A stretch of DNA of 64,000 nt from Dillenia suffruticosa (taxonomy: Eukaryota > Streptophyta > Magnoliopsida > Dilleniales > Dilleniaceae): assembly GCA_033439265.1 (NCBI GenBank), contig JAVTVX010000017.1, forward strand, positions 11,492,001-11,556,000. The letters run 5' to 3'. Under the pieces are notes generated by a model that saw nothing but the letters and a program-made list of their open reading frames with translations, searched no databases and had not been told where the DNA came from. The number at the start of each line of letters is the position of its first letter. Position 1 is the first letter of the stretch. Shown here piece by piece: positions 23,473 to 35,907 of the stretch. A program made the translations under genes and the position numbers.

Positions 23473-23895
23473 TCCATTTTACCTATACTAATAAGTGTCG
23501 GTTAATCTAAGCTTGCTTTTGTACACTGGTACGTTGGTGAGGGCATGGAGGAAGGAGAGTTCTCGGTAGCCCGGGAGGATCTTGCTGCTCTGGAGAAGGA
23601 TTATGAGGAGGTTGGTGAGGGTGATGAGGGGGATGAATATTGATGTGGGGGTGGGGGGTATTTCCGATCCATGGTTTTTGACGTTGTTTTATTATTATTA
23701 TTATTATTTTGGGTACAGATGTTGTTTTATTATTGTATCCATCACTCTTCCCGCATTTATGCAATTCAGATGATCTCATTTGGGCTTACTCTTTAATGGC
23801 AATTATTATAATGGGCCCCACGGTACAGCTTGACTTAAACCGTAAGTGCCTACCCTTATCAACTCTGATATGATATCCAAAATTCATCATATTTT

Positions 23896-23950
23896 CCTGT
23901 AAATTGAAGATTTTTTTTTTTTTTTTTGGTGATACCTGTAAATTGAAGAT
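23896..23950 (-). mobile_element. Poly(A)-tail-only retroposon scar 1
   Basis: A 16-bp direct repeat, cctgtaaattgaagat, at 23896-23911 and 23935-23950 encloses only 23 bp: 16 T followed by ggtgata. On the minus strand the insert reads TATCACC plus an A run, the 3' end expected of a SINE or LINE. The long perfect target duplication supports target-primed reverse transcription that stopped almost at once. Confidence 0.8.
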
Positions 23951-24170
23951 GAGCTTTACATAACAATTTTCCCGTGGAGGTATTATGCTTTTAAGGATCT
24001 TGTGGAACTAGTAAGAAGACTGATTGAGGATGCATAATGGGAAGAGATTACTGGGATGGTATTGGGGCCTCGTAGAATTTAATATCTCTGGCAGGAGAGA
24101 CGAGTATGTGAGTGGGAATGCTTACCGTATCAAGTTTGGACGTGATCAAGATTCTAATGCAATTTGTACG

Positions 24171-24220
24171 TTAATCCTCATGGATTTTTTTTTTTTGGGT
24201 GAAAATTAATCCTCATGGAT
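24171..24220 (-). mobile_element. Poly(A)-tail-only retroposon scar 2
   Basis: A 15-bp direct repeat, ttaatcctcatggat, at 24171-24185 and 24206-24220 encloses 20 bp: 11 T followed by gggtgaaaa. On the minus strand this is TTTTCACCC plus an A run, a 3' end similar to scar 1, which is only about 240 bp away. Confidence 0.8.
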
Positions 24221-24379
24221 GATCCCATTAAATTCACAGCCATGCGAAACCATGCCGTTGCAGTTGTCTCCCGGGAAAAATAAATTGGTCCGCATTCATT
24301 GGTCCTTTTTAGTAAAAGACGAAATTTACTCTACTCATCCGGCTGTGTATTCATTAGTCTTCAATTCTGCAACTTCTTA

Positions 24380-24490
24380 ATCTTATGGTGCCCATGGTCC
24401 CACCTGAGGCGGGCTTGTGCTTTGCACCTTGGCTTAAGACCCACAGCCACCTGGCGTGGTGCTAAGGGCGTGGCAGGATGGCGGAGACCC
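24380..24490. other. GC-rich unassigned stretch beside the U2 fragment
   Basis: A GC-rich stretch containing cctgaggcgggcttgtgctt and gcaccttggcttaag. It does not match the rest of U2 RNA. It may be a dispersed plant repeat; I cannot name it. Confidence 0.3.
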
Positions 24491-24496
24491 TAATTA

Positions 24497-24532
24497 TACA
24501 CTTGATCTTAGCCAAAAGACCAAGAAAGGTAT
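24497..24532 (-). pseudogene. U2 snRNA 5'-end fragment
   Basis: The minus strand from 24532 downward reads ATACCTTTCTTGGTCTTTTG then GCTAAGATCAAGTGTA, almost identical to the conserved 5' end of spliceosomal U2 RNA, which pairs with U6 and includes the start of the branch-point region. Similarity stops after about 36 nt. I see neither the plant upstream sequence element nor a TATA box at the expected distance, so it is a truncated copy. Confidence 0.75.
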
Positions 24533-24838
24533 ACGGAGATCCTAATTTTAACCCACCATACTAGATCAATTCAATGCAAACCTGCATTCTCACCACAGAT
24601 CGTTCGACATTTCAATAATTGGAGATCATGGTGCAGTTAAACTAGCCATAGCAGGCTCTCAACGGCTAAACTAATGAATGCACTCGCTTTAGTTATATCA
24701 TGAACCACCCACCGGGCAATAAGCATCGTGCATCCGTGGTGCTCAGCATGGGTATATGACATGGATTTTCCTTTTTTTTTTTTTCTGGAGATGAAATTAT
24801 CTGATACTTGTACAGTTTCGATCATCGAGAATAAACCA

Positions 24839-24844
24839 TTTATT
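24839..24844 (-). terminator. Likely polyadenylation signal of the xylulose kinase gene
   Basis: AATAAA on the minus strand, about 65 bp downstream of the TAG stop at 24909-24911. The surrounding AT-rich sequence fits a plant 3' end. Confidence 0.5.
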
Positions 24845-24908
24845 AAGAACTCAAAAACAGCAAACGGATCATCACTTTATTAAATCTCAAATATTTCTCA
24901 CTTAGATC

Positions 24909-26209
24909 CTAAATCCGCCCAAGCTTTTGGACAAGGCGGTTTTCAATCTCAATTCTTTTCTTCATCAACAATCCATATTTGGAGACTAGCTCTGGATCCC
25001 CAGCAGTAACTGAAAGCTTACAGTTGAGAGATGTTTTCTCCAAATTGTCTTTGTACATGGATGCAATGGGCACAAGACTGCCTTCTCTGTAGCACAGCCA
25101 GCCATGAGCAGCTCTTAAAGCAGCACCTAAGGAAGCAGAATCTGGCCACAAACAAACACAACAAACGCATAAGGCCAAAAACAACAACCTAGATAGTGCT
25201 TAATGTCAAAGGAGCAAGAGCGAGCAACCATAGCCAACAATGCTTGCGAAGTACACCAATGCACCTTACAGGGATAATATCCCTACCAGGCAGCAGTTGG
25301 GTTTTCAGAACACTTACTCTCTTGGACCACTTGATTTACCCTTTGGCTTATTCCACATCTTTGAAGTCAGGAAACAATGATTGCCAAAATCTACATTAAA
25401 TTTTAGGATGGTGTGATAAGGTACAATTCTAGAGATGGCAATGGATCGGTTATGGTTCGGGTCATGTTAATACAATATCTGACTGTAGATCCTAATTCTA
25501 ATATCCACATCCGATCTTACCCCTACTCGGTTAAATTAAAAAATATATATATCTGACGCTACAGATTTTTTTAAAAATTTGATCCAATATATTACATGCA
25601 TTTAAAAAACCGATTTGATTTGATCCTAAACCGACCCGTATCCGACCTGAGAAAGAAAAATATAATAACAAATAAAACTGTATGGAAAAAGAAAAACAAG
25701 AAAGTGAAGATGATCAAGGTCGGCGAGGTCGGCGAGAGAGAGATGAGGAAGGGAAGTTAATGAAGATGTCGGAGTCGATCAGCTTTGGTGGTGGCTGAGA
25801 GAGGTGAAGAGACTTGATCAAAGGATGTGACAGAGAGAGGCGGTGATGAAGGCGAGAAGGGGAAAGTGAAACTGGGCTCTAGTGGTGGCAAAAAAAGGCA
25901 GTGAAGAAGGAGAAGGGAACCTAGAGGTTGGACTTTGGAAGGCAACAGAGAGAGGCGTTAGAGAGAGGCGGGGCTGTTAGGCAATGAAGAGCAATGTTTG
26001 CTCGAGAATGAAAATGAAACTTACAAGTTACAACAAACCCTAAAAACTTTTGTTTATTTAATAATATAATATTAAAATAAAATTTGATTTTGTTATAAAT
26101 TGGTTGAATCGGGTCGGATTATTTATAACATAAATCCGTATCCAAATCGACTCGACTACTTTAATATTAAAATTTGACTCTAATTCAACCTTAATCTGAT
26201 TTTTGAAAG

Positions 26210-26244
<35 letters not shown>

Positions 26245-29200
26245 ACCAATCCTACAGGTAGGATTTTTCGGGTACCCATCGGGTCGGATCGGATATTGTC
26301 ATCCCTATATTTCTGCCTGGGAGGCAATGACTGTGCCCTTGCCAGTAAAACTATCAGCCATGTGCTTCTCAACTTAAAGACTCAATAACAACCAATAGTA
26401 ACACAGCATTACCAGTAAAACCAGCAAGAATGTGGTGCTTAACATAAAGACTATAATAGCATCAACCAGTGGAAACACCACTAAACATACCGGAAATTAG
26501 TGACCATGAAGCCTGCTACTGACAATAAAACTTCAACAAAAAGAAGGTAAACATTCAGCAACTCACCAGGTCTTTGGACAGTATATATATCACAGCCAAA
26601 AATGGAAGCTATTGATTTGAGAATGCTCTGATTGGCTGATGCCCCACCAGTGGCAATTATCCGGTTTGGAGGCGAAGGCATTCCAAACCTTTCTGCATGA
26701 GCTCGCATAGAAAGAAACTGGCCCTCAATCAATGCCCTAACCTGTAATGCATTTTAACTGCTCTTAAGCAACTTCTTGTCTAATTGGACTCTTCATTCAA
26801 AATATTATCACTAACCTCAGAAGGTGGATAGAAGTCCTCCACTTCATGTTCAGTTAAACCATCCAAAGTGGTACCCGTGAAACCTTCAAGAACATAACGA
26901 TGGAAGCCAACTGGAAGCATAACTAACTATGTGTTAGCAACCAATGACCTGGTTCTTGGAAAAGCTTATAAAGTCATGAGTGTATAACAGCCTCTCAGCT
27001 GTAAATGTTATTAACCGAGTTGTTGCCAAAAGTAAAGCTATTAAGATATTGGGATAAGGCAGCATGTCCACAAGGAAATTTTGGTCACCCATTGATAATT
27101 AATCTAATCATAAATAGTCTTGGCTTCCACAACGCATATGTATCACCAGTAATCATGAGGAAATCGAAGCCAAATGTGTAGAACTTAGAAGTATTGTTGT
27201 ATGTTCAGAAAATAAAGAAAAAATTTGTTACCCAGCTCAAAATGTCAAGGATACTGAAAATAGTAGGAATTAGAATCCATAGCTTACCTGGGAGAGGAGG
27301 AAGTATTTCGTGCTCCTTATAGTAGAACCCTATCTTTCCCCCTATTGCAGAGAGAACATGTTTGAGAAATAATAGATCGGAAAAATCAAATATCAAGGTA
27401 AAATACTATGTTAATGGACATGAGATCCTACCATTTAGAGGAGTAGTTTGCTGAAGAAATGAATTGAAAACATCCCAAGATTTCTCTGCGCAACGGTTAC
27501 GAATATCTGGTATAAAGATTGGTACCATGTGAAGATGTTAGTAGAAGAAAACTCTACTCAATTGCTTGAAAAGGAAAAGGGAACAAGAATCATAGGTTAG
27601 CGATTGGGGATACCTTCACGTGTCAAAGATCCATTCTTGTAGACCAACATAACCATGTAGCCCTTTGTATGTACAGGGTTAGGAAAAACATGCCCTTCTA
27701 AACTAGGTTGAGGATCACTAGTGATTCCAAAAACCTAGCTACAAAAAAGGATTAATATAAGAAAAGTTATATAAAAGATGCACATACCTTTGTAAATATT
27801 CTCATGAAAATGCAAAGCAAGTGCATATATGCAACTAAAATCGAAGAACATGATGAGGTGTTTCCCACAAGGCCACGTACTTCAGTTCCAGGGCTCTGGA
27901 ATATAATGATAGAATTTAACCTGACACTTCATGGTGTCTTCCATCTTGCTTTCATCTGGAGGTACAAATAATTTTCTACATGACATGAACATGACAGGTA
28001 AACCTGGTCGCTCTTGATGATCTCAATTGCATCATCAATTTGATACTATCAATGGAATGCAGAAATTCTTTTCCCAACTTTGGCCTATATTTAGCCTCAC
28101 ATTGGTGTCATTGATGTAATAAAGCTTACTAATTCAGCTTGTATACAGTAAGTCCTCAACTCAACCTTTTATATTATGTTTGAACTCTTAGCAATGCAAA
28201 ATTGACCACCATTAGCCCCTTCTAATAAAGCAACACTAATAGATGAGGTGGAACTAGCAAGCCATGTGGCCAAGTGCATATCAACTCAAACATATATATA
28301 CTTGCATATGTCCAAAAAGGATGAAGTTTTATATGAAACAGTGAAAGAAATTCGACAAAAGCACTATCCTAGCATGTTAAAAAGATACTGTGCACTGATA
28401 GTTCCATACTGCAAGGATAATATCATTTCTCAAAACCATTTGAAGATTCTATTCAATTTGCCTAGTTCTGCAATCTTTACTCTATTGCAGTAACAGCAGA
28501 AGATTCAAAAAAGAATGATGATGCTCTATAAAACATTGGATCTCTTGCAAATGAAGTAAACATATCGAGATCAACATTATGAATCAGTTTATCATTCAAG
28601 ATGAAAACATATGCTCTGAAATGGGAACTGCCCAACTACTAAAAGTGTACAGAAAATCACGAAACAACTACAAAATTGAGAACTCATGGACCCTTTCAAT
28701 TTTATAATGTGAAAAAAGAAACAAGACGAAAAAAGCCTTTCAATTGCTTGAGCATAACCCTATCTTTATCTAGTAGAAACAATTGCTTCATGTTGCTCCC
28801 TATGGCAATCAAGAAGGGGGGTTAAATTGTTTGTCTTCAAATTTTTTAGATTAGTCTCCGATTAATCTAAATAATCCTAAGGCCAAACTATATGCAATGG
28901 AAGTATGTATGCAACAAAAATAAAATGTAAGGGATAGAGGGATCAAGCCAATTTTTATAGTGGTTCGGCCTTGTATCTACATACACTCTTCTAGTTCAGC
29001 AAGCCGCGATCCAGCAGCTACTAGTTTCCACTATCAGTGAGAATTACAAACTTGAGTACATCTACTCTTGTTGACAATCTACACCTCCAACCTTGAGAAT
29101 GACTTAGGCCAACAACAAGCACTCTATCTTAACTCTCACTCAACTAATTTATCTACCTTACAAAGTGTTCCTCACACCCTCCCCAAGTTTACTGAAGCTT

Positions 29201-32200
29201 AACAGTACAAAACAATCACAAAACAATCTCTGCAGAACAGACAGACAACCCAAACCATTCAAATAGCCAACTTTCAGAACCAATATCTCACTACCAAAGT
29301 ATTGAATTGACTTTGTAAAAGATGCTGAATATTCTCCATATATCGAACTTTAAACTCCAGGAAGAGTTTTGTCAAAACTGATCACCATCGAGAAGATTTA
29401 AGGCTGCAATGATCTTCCAAATCAACTTCACAACTGTAAAAATATGATAAGTTGCTGATTTCGTGCTTGATTTTCTCCACCCTATGCTCTGATTTTTACT
29501 TCTGTAAATATTTGAATTTAAACACCAACAATCCCTCTTTAACGTGATATTTTCAAATTTGAAAATGGTGGGTTGTTAGAGAAGTTATAGATGGCAAAAC
29601 ATCCCTAGAAATCAGCTTCTTGTTCCTGGAAACTTGCTTCTACTGCAGTAAATAATTTGAATTTAAATCTTCAATCACCTGAACTTTCTGATGATGTGTT
29701 TAGATGCGTTTCTAGACTAAATGCAACACCCAATTTCCAATTTATATTTAAATCTTCAATCACCTGAACTTTCTGATGATGTATTTTAGTGTGTTTTTAG
29801 ACTAGGTACAACACTCAATCTACACTTTAATCTGCTGGACTGGGTCTTGGTTTGAGATAAAATTGCATTTGCTTCAAAACTGCCCGGATTTTGTAGGTTC
29901 TAGATAATTCACGACTTCTTCTATAGAAGCATGATGCTTCTATGCTAACATCTTCTATACTTGTGTTCAGACACCTCTATAGAACCTCAGCTTCCACCCG
30001 TAGAAGATTATGTTATTTGAAAAGTTAATATCTTTAAAAAACCTGCACACTTGGTAAATTAATTTGTAACATATGTAGAGTTTTGTTATCATTAAAATAT
30101 TAGGATTCAATAACAATTTTCTTAATACTTGTTAATCACTCTGGAGATATGATCAGTAATTCTACTTTGTAGTTTCAGTTTTCTCAACAAAAGAATCCCT
30201 GTTACCTTGGAATCTGAAGTATGCAATATGATATTACATATTATTTAACCAAAAGGGATACTTCCAAAATGATGTCCATAACCTTGAGAAAATTCTTATT
30301 CAAGAGCCACCAAGATAGTGATCATATTAGATGTACAGAGTTGTCTACATAATATTTGATCATGATGTGTATGGTCAATGGCGAAGCTGCCAGGGACGGG
30401 GAATGGCCTCCTGAATTTGAAAAGAAAAATTAATATGCATACTCAATAGTGGCATTTCAGCAAATGCCGCTCAAAGCCTTAGAAATGTTTCTGTAGGTCC
30501 TAAAAATAACGGTAAAATCCTCCAGAATGTTCTTTCTTCACTAAAATTATAATCTATGCCCCCTTCACCCCCTGCCCACCATTGTATTTTTTCCCTTAAT
30601 ATAAATTGTAGCCTTGCTGTTGGGCCTTGTGTCTGGTAAATGGCAATTGCTATGTTGTTGTAGTTTTCACATGTTATGATATTCAAACTCCTAATTGCAA
30701 AATACAAAGCAAGATAATCATAAGATAGTGTCACAAAGGCCTGACAATTAGAAGTTGAGACATCAACTTACTGTGTCACTGGTGCCAAGGCTGATAGCAA
30801 GATCCCCTGGAGTGTTGAGAGTCAAACCTACATATTGAAAATGTACTCTGTTGGCTAGGAATAGAATGCAACCAAGATGGCAGATAAAGTAAATAAGGTG
30901 GATTTTCGGCAGATTTACTATCTAAATTACATAAATAGATGTTCAATGGCAAGCTATGATGCAAATGGAAGAGAACATCCACACAACATTCTGCTTGACC
31001 TAAATATTATGCTAGAAGGATGAAAGAAAATGGTATTTAGGATATTTCATCTTCCGACGATATGCAAGGGGAAAAAGAAAGGACACAAAAACCAACGAAA
31101 GAATTTGATAAGCTTTACCGAATTTTTTTTTTTAATGTCAATCAAGATTTCCAGAACTTGTGAATAAAAAATAGAAATTGACAATGAACCAGTCAACCAC
31201 ATGTCGAGTTGTTTTTTATTTTTTATTTTTTCTTCAATCAAAAAAATTCATATAAACCATGTATTTCCCATTAATCATGTTTCTGCTGCATGAATCCGTG
31301 TTTATATTTTGATACAAACCAAGGCCAAGCTTGTGAAAAGGTACTGGCACTAGCAGATTTTGCCATATCCTCTTGGACAGACAATATTAAAATAAGGTTG
31401 TCAAAAGTCTTTTCTGTGATTCTAGTTGCATGTCTCCTTTGAAAGCCATTGATCAGTCAAACCAGAACATTCACAATTTTATCATTTCACATGATGAAAT
31501 CATCTCAATCCACATCCTATAATCTTTTTATCTTTATGTTCCTTTGAAAGGAAGCATGATGGGAACCATGCATGCACTCTTAATTAAGAGTATATGAGAT
31601 AACAGATCTGTTGATATGTCCTTCATTATTCTTCATTTTAGAAGATCCACAATAAATTCAACATGAACAAGAAATGGGGTTTCTCCACATTTTGGTCGTC
31701 ATAACTTTTTTTTTTTTTGCGATAATTTTTTATTCCTTATGTTGAGCAGGATAAAGTCATGGTCAATAAAGGCAGTAATATTTAGTTATTTCAAACATCA
31801 TATGAACAATGAGAATCAGAAAACCTTAATTGAATGCAACCTATAGAACAATCAAGTCGGCCATTTATGAACATTGCCAAACTGGGTTTATATTCATTTT
31901 GCATTAGGTGAAGTGCAGTTTTGTAATAAAAGTGAGGGAAGACTGTGATTTTGGGAAAGGACTATCTGACTGTTCCACAGATTTATACTTGTGTTGAAAA
32001 TCTATGTCATAATAGCATAGACAAAAAACCACTTTTGAAAGTAAAAAAGGTCACAATGATCAACAAACCAAGAAAAGGTCGCATGGCACTGAATTGAAAA
32101 TGTAGCAATTGAAATATTTGATGAAAAAAGATTTATGAAAAAAATGAACCTGCGAGGCTGTTAGGATTGTCTCCTGACCATTCAACAACAAAACAGTTCT

Positions 32201-33987
32201 TGTTGAAGTGAAACCTGAAATGAGTTCAAGACATGTAAAGCAGATCTAGACATATAAAAAGAAAGGAATGATATACGCAGAAATAAATGTGTAAGTATGT
32301 AGCTCGGGCTATATTGCAATGTGTTATTAAAATAGCTAGGGTTATAGTTGCTGTCGCCTTGCATTGTGCATGGAAGATAAAACTGATGCAACTAGTTTAA
32401 TTGAAGATTGTATTCTAATGGAATGGAAGATCATTCCCTTCTGCCAAAGGATAAGAGCTGTTTGAGCCTTTAGAAGAGGGGTAAATGGCTTTGGGGTGGC
32501 AGTCAAGTACAAATTGGCTTCCTATATGGTCCTGTGTATAAGCACTTCATGTGGAGGAGGAGCATGCAAGTGAAAAATACTGTCAGATATTTGAAATCCA
32601 GCTCCAAGTAGATAGTTTACTCTGATTTTGAGGCATGAGTAATCGTTATGATCAAGAATGGCAATGAAAACTAATCAATCAATTTAAGAAAATACAACAA
32701 TTATCAACCAATACCCGAATTAGAAATAAGATTACCAACCTCTCCACGAAATATGGAGCAAGAGAACCAGCAATGGCATGAGCAGGAGCCAGCTTTCCAA
32801 GTTTTTCCTCTAGATCTGGTGCAGTTGCCTATGATGCACATAAAGATTCAATCTCAAGGCCATAACGACAGGGAATTGTTTCTATTTGGTGCTATATACC
32901 ACCACTTAAGGTGGAATTTATCATTGACACAAAGCATTACGCCTTCCATGAAAACAACAAAACCACCTTGAAATCTTATAATGTAAACAAAGAAACAAAC
33001 CTCTAAAATAACATCACTCCAAGTTCTCTTCCTAATATCCATCAAGTTCATCCCAGCGCCATCAGTTTCATCAATACTAGCATAACACCCAATGAGGAGA
33101 GAAGCCATAAAGGAGCTAACAAGAGAAATCCTCTCTGTATCATGATAAACTTCTGGTTGTGTCTCAAAAATCTTCTTAATCTGTGGTCCAGTGTATCTCT
33201 CGTGTGCTCGTGACCCAGTAAGACGAGACATCTCCAATGCTCCACCAACAGCCTTCTCCATCTCTCTACATTGCTTGGTCGTGCTACTGTCCATCCAAAT
33301 AGGCGATTCCTTCATCGAAAAGGCATTCCCCAACTGATCCACCAAGGGCTTCTTAGGATCCAATGAGGATAAGATGGCGCTGCTGCCATTTTTCCAATAG
33401 ACACTGCCATGTTGCTGACCACTGCCTGAGACAGCAGAAATCTTTCCAAAGTCCAATTTGGATTTCGTGAGTTTCTGAAGGAGAAGGTCAAGAGCTTCCA
33501 CCCACATCAAAGTGGGCGAAACAATTCTTCCACTAACGGATTGGTCTCTGTAGACTCCATCTTTGGTTTTGTAATGAGGCAATTCAGAATCAAAGTGAAC
33601 TATTTCTGAAGCAACAACGTTGAGATTGGCATCCAACACGGTTGCTTTCAATGACCTAACAATCAAAATTCACCTCTTAATTCAGTTAAACAAACCCCTT
33701 CTGTTTCTAAGGGTCTTCAAAGAACATGGAAAAAAAAAGTTGATTGCTCAATAGTTTCAAAAGAAGAGAATTTCAAATGGGTTCATAACCGATTCATGAC
33801 ATCCAACTCAAATTCATTATAAATGCAATAACCGATCAAATTTATGAAGTAATCGAATCTAATAATCAAAATAAAGAAGTAGGTATTGTCAATCAACCGA
33901 GGAGGAGAAGATGGAAGAGGAGACTCACTGAGTAGAGCTGTCTAATCCAAGGAAAAGAGAGTCTTGGGGGAGTGTATAGTCCTCCAT
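24909..33987 (-). CDS. XK2: Xylulose kinase (cytosolic XK-2-like), 11 exons, 558 residues
   Basis: It phosphorylates D-xylulose to xylulose 5-phosphate with ATP, feeding the pentose phosphate pathway; the plant XK-2 type is cytosolic, and no transit peptide is seen here. Coding exons in transcript order: 33987-33929, 33655-33001, 32828-32740, 32214-32150, 30827-30772, 27734-27614, 27506-27432, 27341-27288, 26910-26816, 26741-26567, 25141-24909. Every junction is GT-AG and keeps phase, giving 1677 bp. FGGY-kinase features: [18 protein letters not shown] at residues 11-28 (phosphate binding), [31 protein letters not shown] with the probable catalytic Asp at residue 283, and TGGASAN at 454-460. 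ATG at 33985-33987 was chosen because it opens [16 protein letters not shown] in frame with exon 2. The gene looks intact. Intron 5 is long (3037 bp), and part of it is duplicated upstream at 36916-38958. Confidence 0.95.
25430..26307. mobile_element. Inverted-repeat element in intron 10 of the xylulose kinase gene (hAT-like?)
   Basis: The left end, tagagatggcaatggatcgg, and the right end, whose reverse complement is tagggatgacaatatccgat, form imperfect terminal inverted repeats. Possible 8-bp target duplications, acaattct and atatttct, agree at 6 of 8 positions, which would fit the hAT superfamily. The inside is about 0.88 kb, non-coding, with a long A run at about 26209-26243. There is no transposase. 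The superfamily call is tentative. Confidence 0.5.
28744..30827. repeat. Duplicated segment, copy 1 (intron 5 and exon 5 of the xylulose kinase gene)
   Basis: From ttgcttgagcataaccct at 28744 to the start of exon 5 at 30827 the sequence is repeated, with small indels, at 36916-38943. The intronic part includes atagtggttcggcc near 28959, a phrase common in plant LTRs, so an LTR-type insertion may have lengthened this intron. It also contains an 87-codon minus-strand reading frame (30471-30734) that is just intron sequence. Confidence 0.85.
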
Positions 33988-34097
33988 CAAGGCCAGTCGT
34001 TCGCAGTGAAAGTGAATGGGTTTTAGGTTCTTAGTCTGGGTTTCAAGTAGTGCGAAAGAATCATAAGAAACAGATTCTGATTTGGATTAGGATAACC

Positions 34098-34106
34098 ATA
34101 TAAATA
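34098..34106 (-). promoter_or_regulatory. Possible TATA box of the xylulose kinase gene
   Basis: TATTTATAT on the minus strand, about 110 bp upstream of the ATG at 33987. The position is plausible for a short 5' leader. Confidence 0.4.
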
Positions 34107-34109
34107 CGT

Positions 34110-35876
34110 GTAAAATAATAGCCTTTCACGAAAACGGAGGATGAAATTATTCTCAACTCTCTCTTTGCTTTCTGGTTTCCTACTTCCTCGGAAAAGCTCG
34201 TTTTATTTATTTATTTTTTATTACTTTAGTTAGAAAAGAAATCCCAGTTTTTTTTTTTTTTTTTTTTTTCAAAAAAGAAATGTAATTATTATATAAATAG
34301 CGTTTAGAATGAGAAAATATTAAACAGTAAAGTAATAAAGGAAAGGATTAATATTTTTTTCCTTGGATAACACTTTTGTTTCTAAAATTTAACCACTGCT
34401 TCTGTTTATCTTCAAATTCAACTTATTTAAATTATTTCCTTTTTTTTTAAATAAACACACTAAAATAACGCATTTATTTCACATATCTTCTCTTTCAACG
34501 TATTGGTTTTATTTTATCTCCATCTGATGCATTGAATTTTAATTTTTTTTCTTCCTAAAATTAATCAAATTAGTTTTGTTTTTGGGAAAAATTAAATTAT
34601 TTTAACTTTCTCTCCACATACATTAGTTTTAAATTTTTACTAACAAAAAAAAAAATTATTTAATTTTTCTCTCAGTAAAATTAGATATATTAATTTTGCT
34701 TTGAAAAATCAGTTTAGTTTATCATTTCTCAATCTATCGTTTTAAATTTTCTTTCACTAAAAAACTAATTAATTTTTATTTTGCTAAAATTGAGCATATT
34801 AATTTGCTCGATTGAATTTTAAATTTTCTCTCTCTAAACAAATTAAAATTAATTTATTCTCGATTTAAAGTTTAACATATTAGTTTTTCTCTCTAATCCA
34901 TATAGAGTAATTAGGAAGCTTAAGGAGGTGTAGAACTTGAAAGTATCAAAAGAGGTAAAATCTTATATTTTATCTTCAAAGGAAGTTGAATGTCTCTTCC
35001 TATAGATTTGAAGGGATGTTCTAAATATATTGTTGAGCATCCTTGAGGTGTGAATTCTAGAATTGACCTTTGAGTGGAACATTTGGAGATTCAAAGCAAC
35101 AATTGAGGTTTCAAGTGAGAAATTAAAGAAAAACACAGGTACCATAGCATACATATGTGATACCTCCTGAGCATGAATATCCTCTTTCTTAAATTGTTAT
35201 GTTGTTGAAATAAGAGTACAGTCAAAGAGAAAAGAAAATAATTTCATTTTGATACAAAGGTATCAAAATTTATAAATTCTTTGCTGATACCTTCCCTTGT
35301 TTGGCTCATAATTTTTTGCGCACACTCCAAACAATTGTTTAGTAAGAAACCACCATACCATGGCCGTGACTTTTAGCCCAATGCGCACTACCTTCCTTCT
35401 TGGCTAAATTAAGTGCAAAACACACTACTTGCAGTTGGAATCAGGTGATTTTAAGTTGTGCAATCTCTAGTTATTTTTATTTTACTAAAACTATTTCTAT
35501 AGTATATACAAATCTCGTGTTGCAATTTGGGATACTTTTATGGGAATTGAATTGTGATAGGTCATAAACATAAAATATAGTATCCCTATATCTAATATTT
35601 TCATGGGAGTTTGAATCACTTTAATCTGATGCATATAGTTTAGTTTATTTATTAAAACTGGTTCATACTGAAAATTTATTAAAAATTAAGTTGCATCCTC
35701 GATAAGATGTTAATTAAATAACAAGTTTAAATATGATATTTGATTAAAATACATGTATGTACCTTTCTAATTAATTATTATTTAACTTGTTATAACATGT
35801 TAACAATCACAAAAATGTGAAAACCCTGATTGTACTTGAATTTGGTGTTTAAGCATTATATTCATGTTACCCACCC

Positions 35877-35907
<31 letters not shown>

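Larger units (their letters stand above)
18189..23508 (-). mobile_element. tRNA-derived SINE, minus orientation, interrupted by Copia
   Basis: The SINE consists of 18189-18363 plus 23478-23508, about 206 bp after removing Copia and its target duplication. On the minus strand it has an A-box-like TAGTATAGGTA near 23490, a B-box-like GGGAGTTTGACTCCC near 18330, and a 3' end GTACC followed by an A run (plus strand T run at 18191-18200). It is flanked by AAACTTG (18182-18188) and AAGCTTG (23509-23515), a 7-bp target duplication with one change that falls inside tubulin codons. Confidence 0.7.
17726..23643 (+). pseudogene. Alpha-tubulin pseudogene (C-terminal half), split by a SINE carrying a Copia element
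   Basis: 17726-18188 encodes [55 protein letters not shown] and then, after a frameshift near 18070, STSVAEVF and [10 protein letters not shown]. 23509-23643 continues [19 protein letters not shown] and ends with EGDEGDEY and a stop. Together this is roughly the last 200 residues of alpha-tubulin, a microtubule subunit that normally has about 450. The N-terminal GTP-binding half is missing. The break lies between the Lys codon at 18182 and the next tubulin codon at 23512. The segment after 23643 is compatible with a tubulin 3' untranslated region. No promoter is present and the frame is broken, so it is not expressed as tubulin. Confidence 0.9.

Noticed and set aside
30471..30734. 87-codon minus-strand frame, with a near-identical twin at 38587-38850
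   Set aside because: It is part of duplicated intron 5 of the xylulose kinase gene; the similarity reflects the DNA duplication, not protein conservation.
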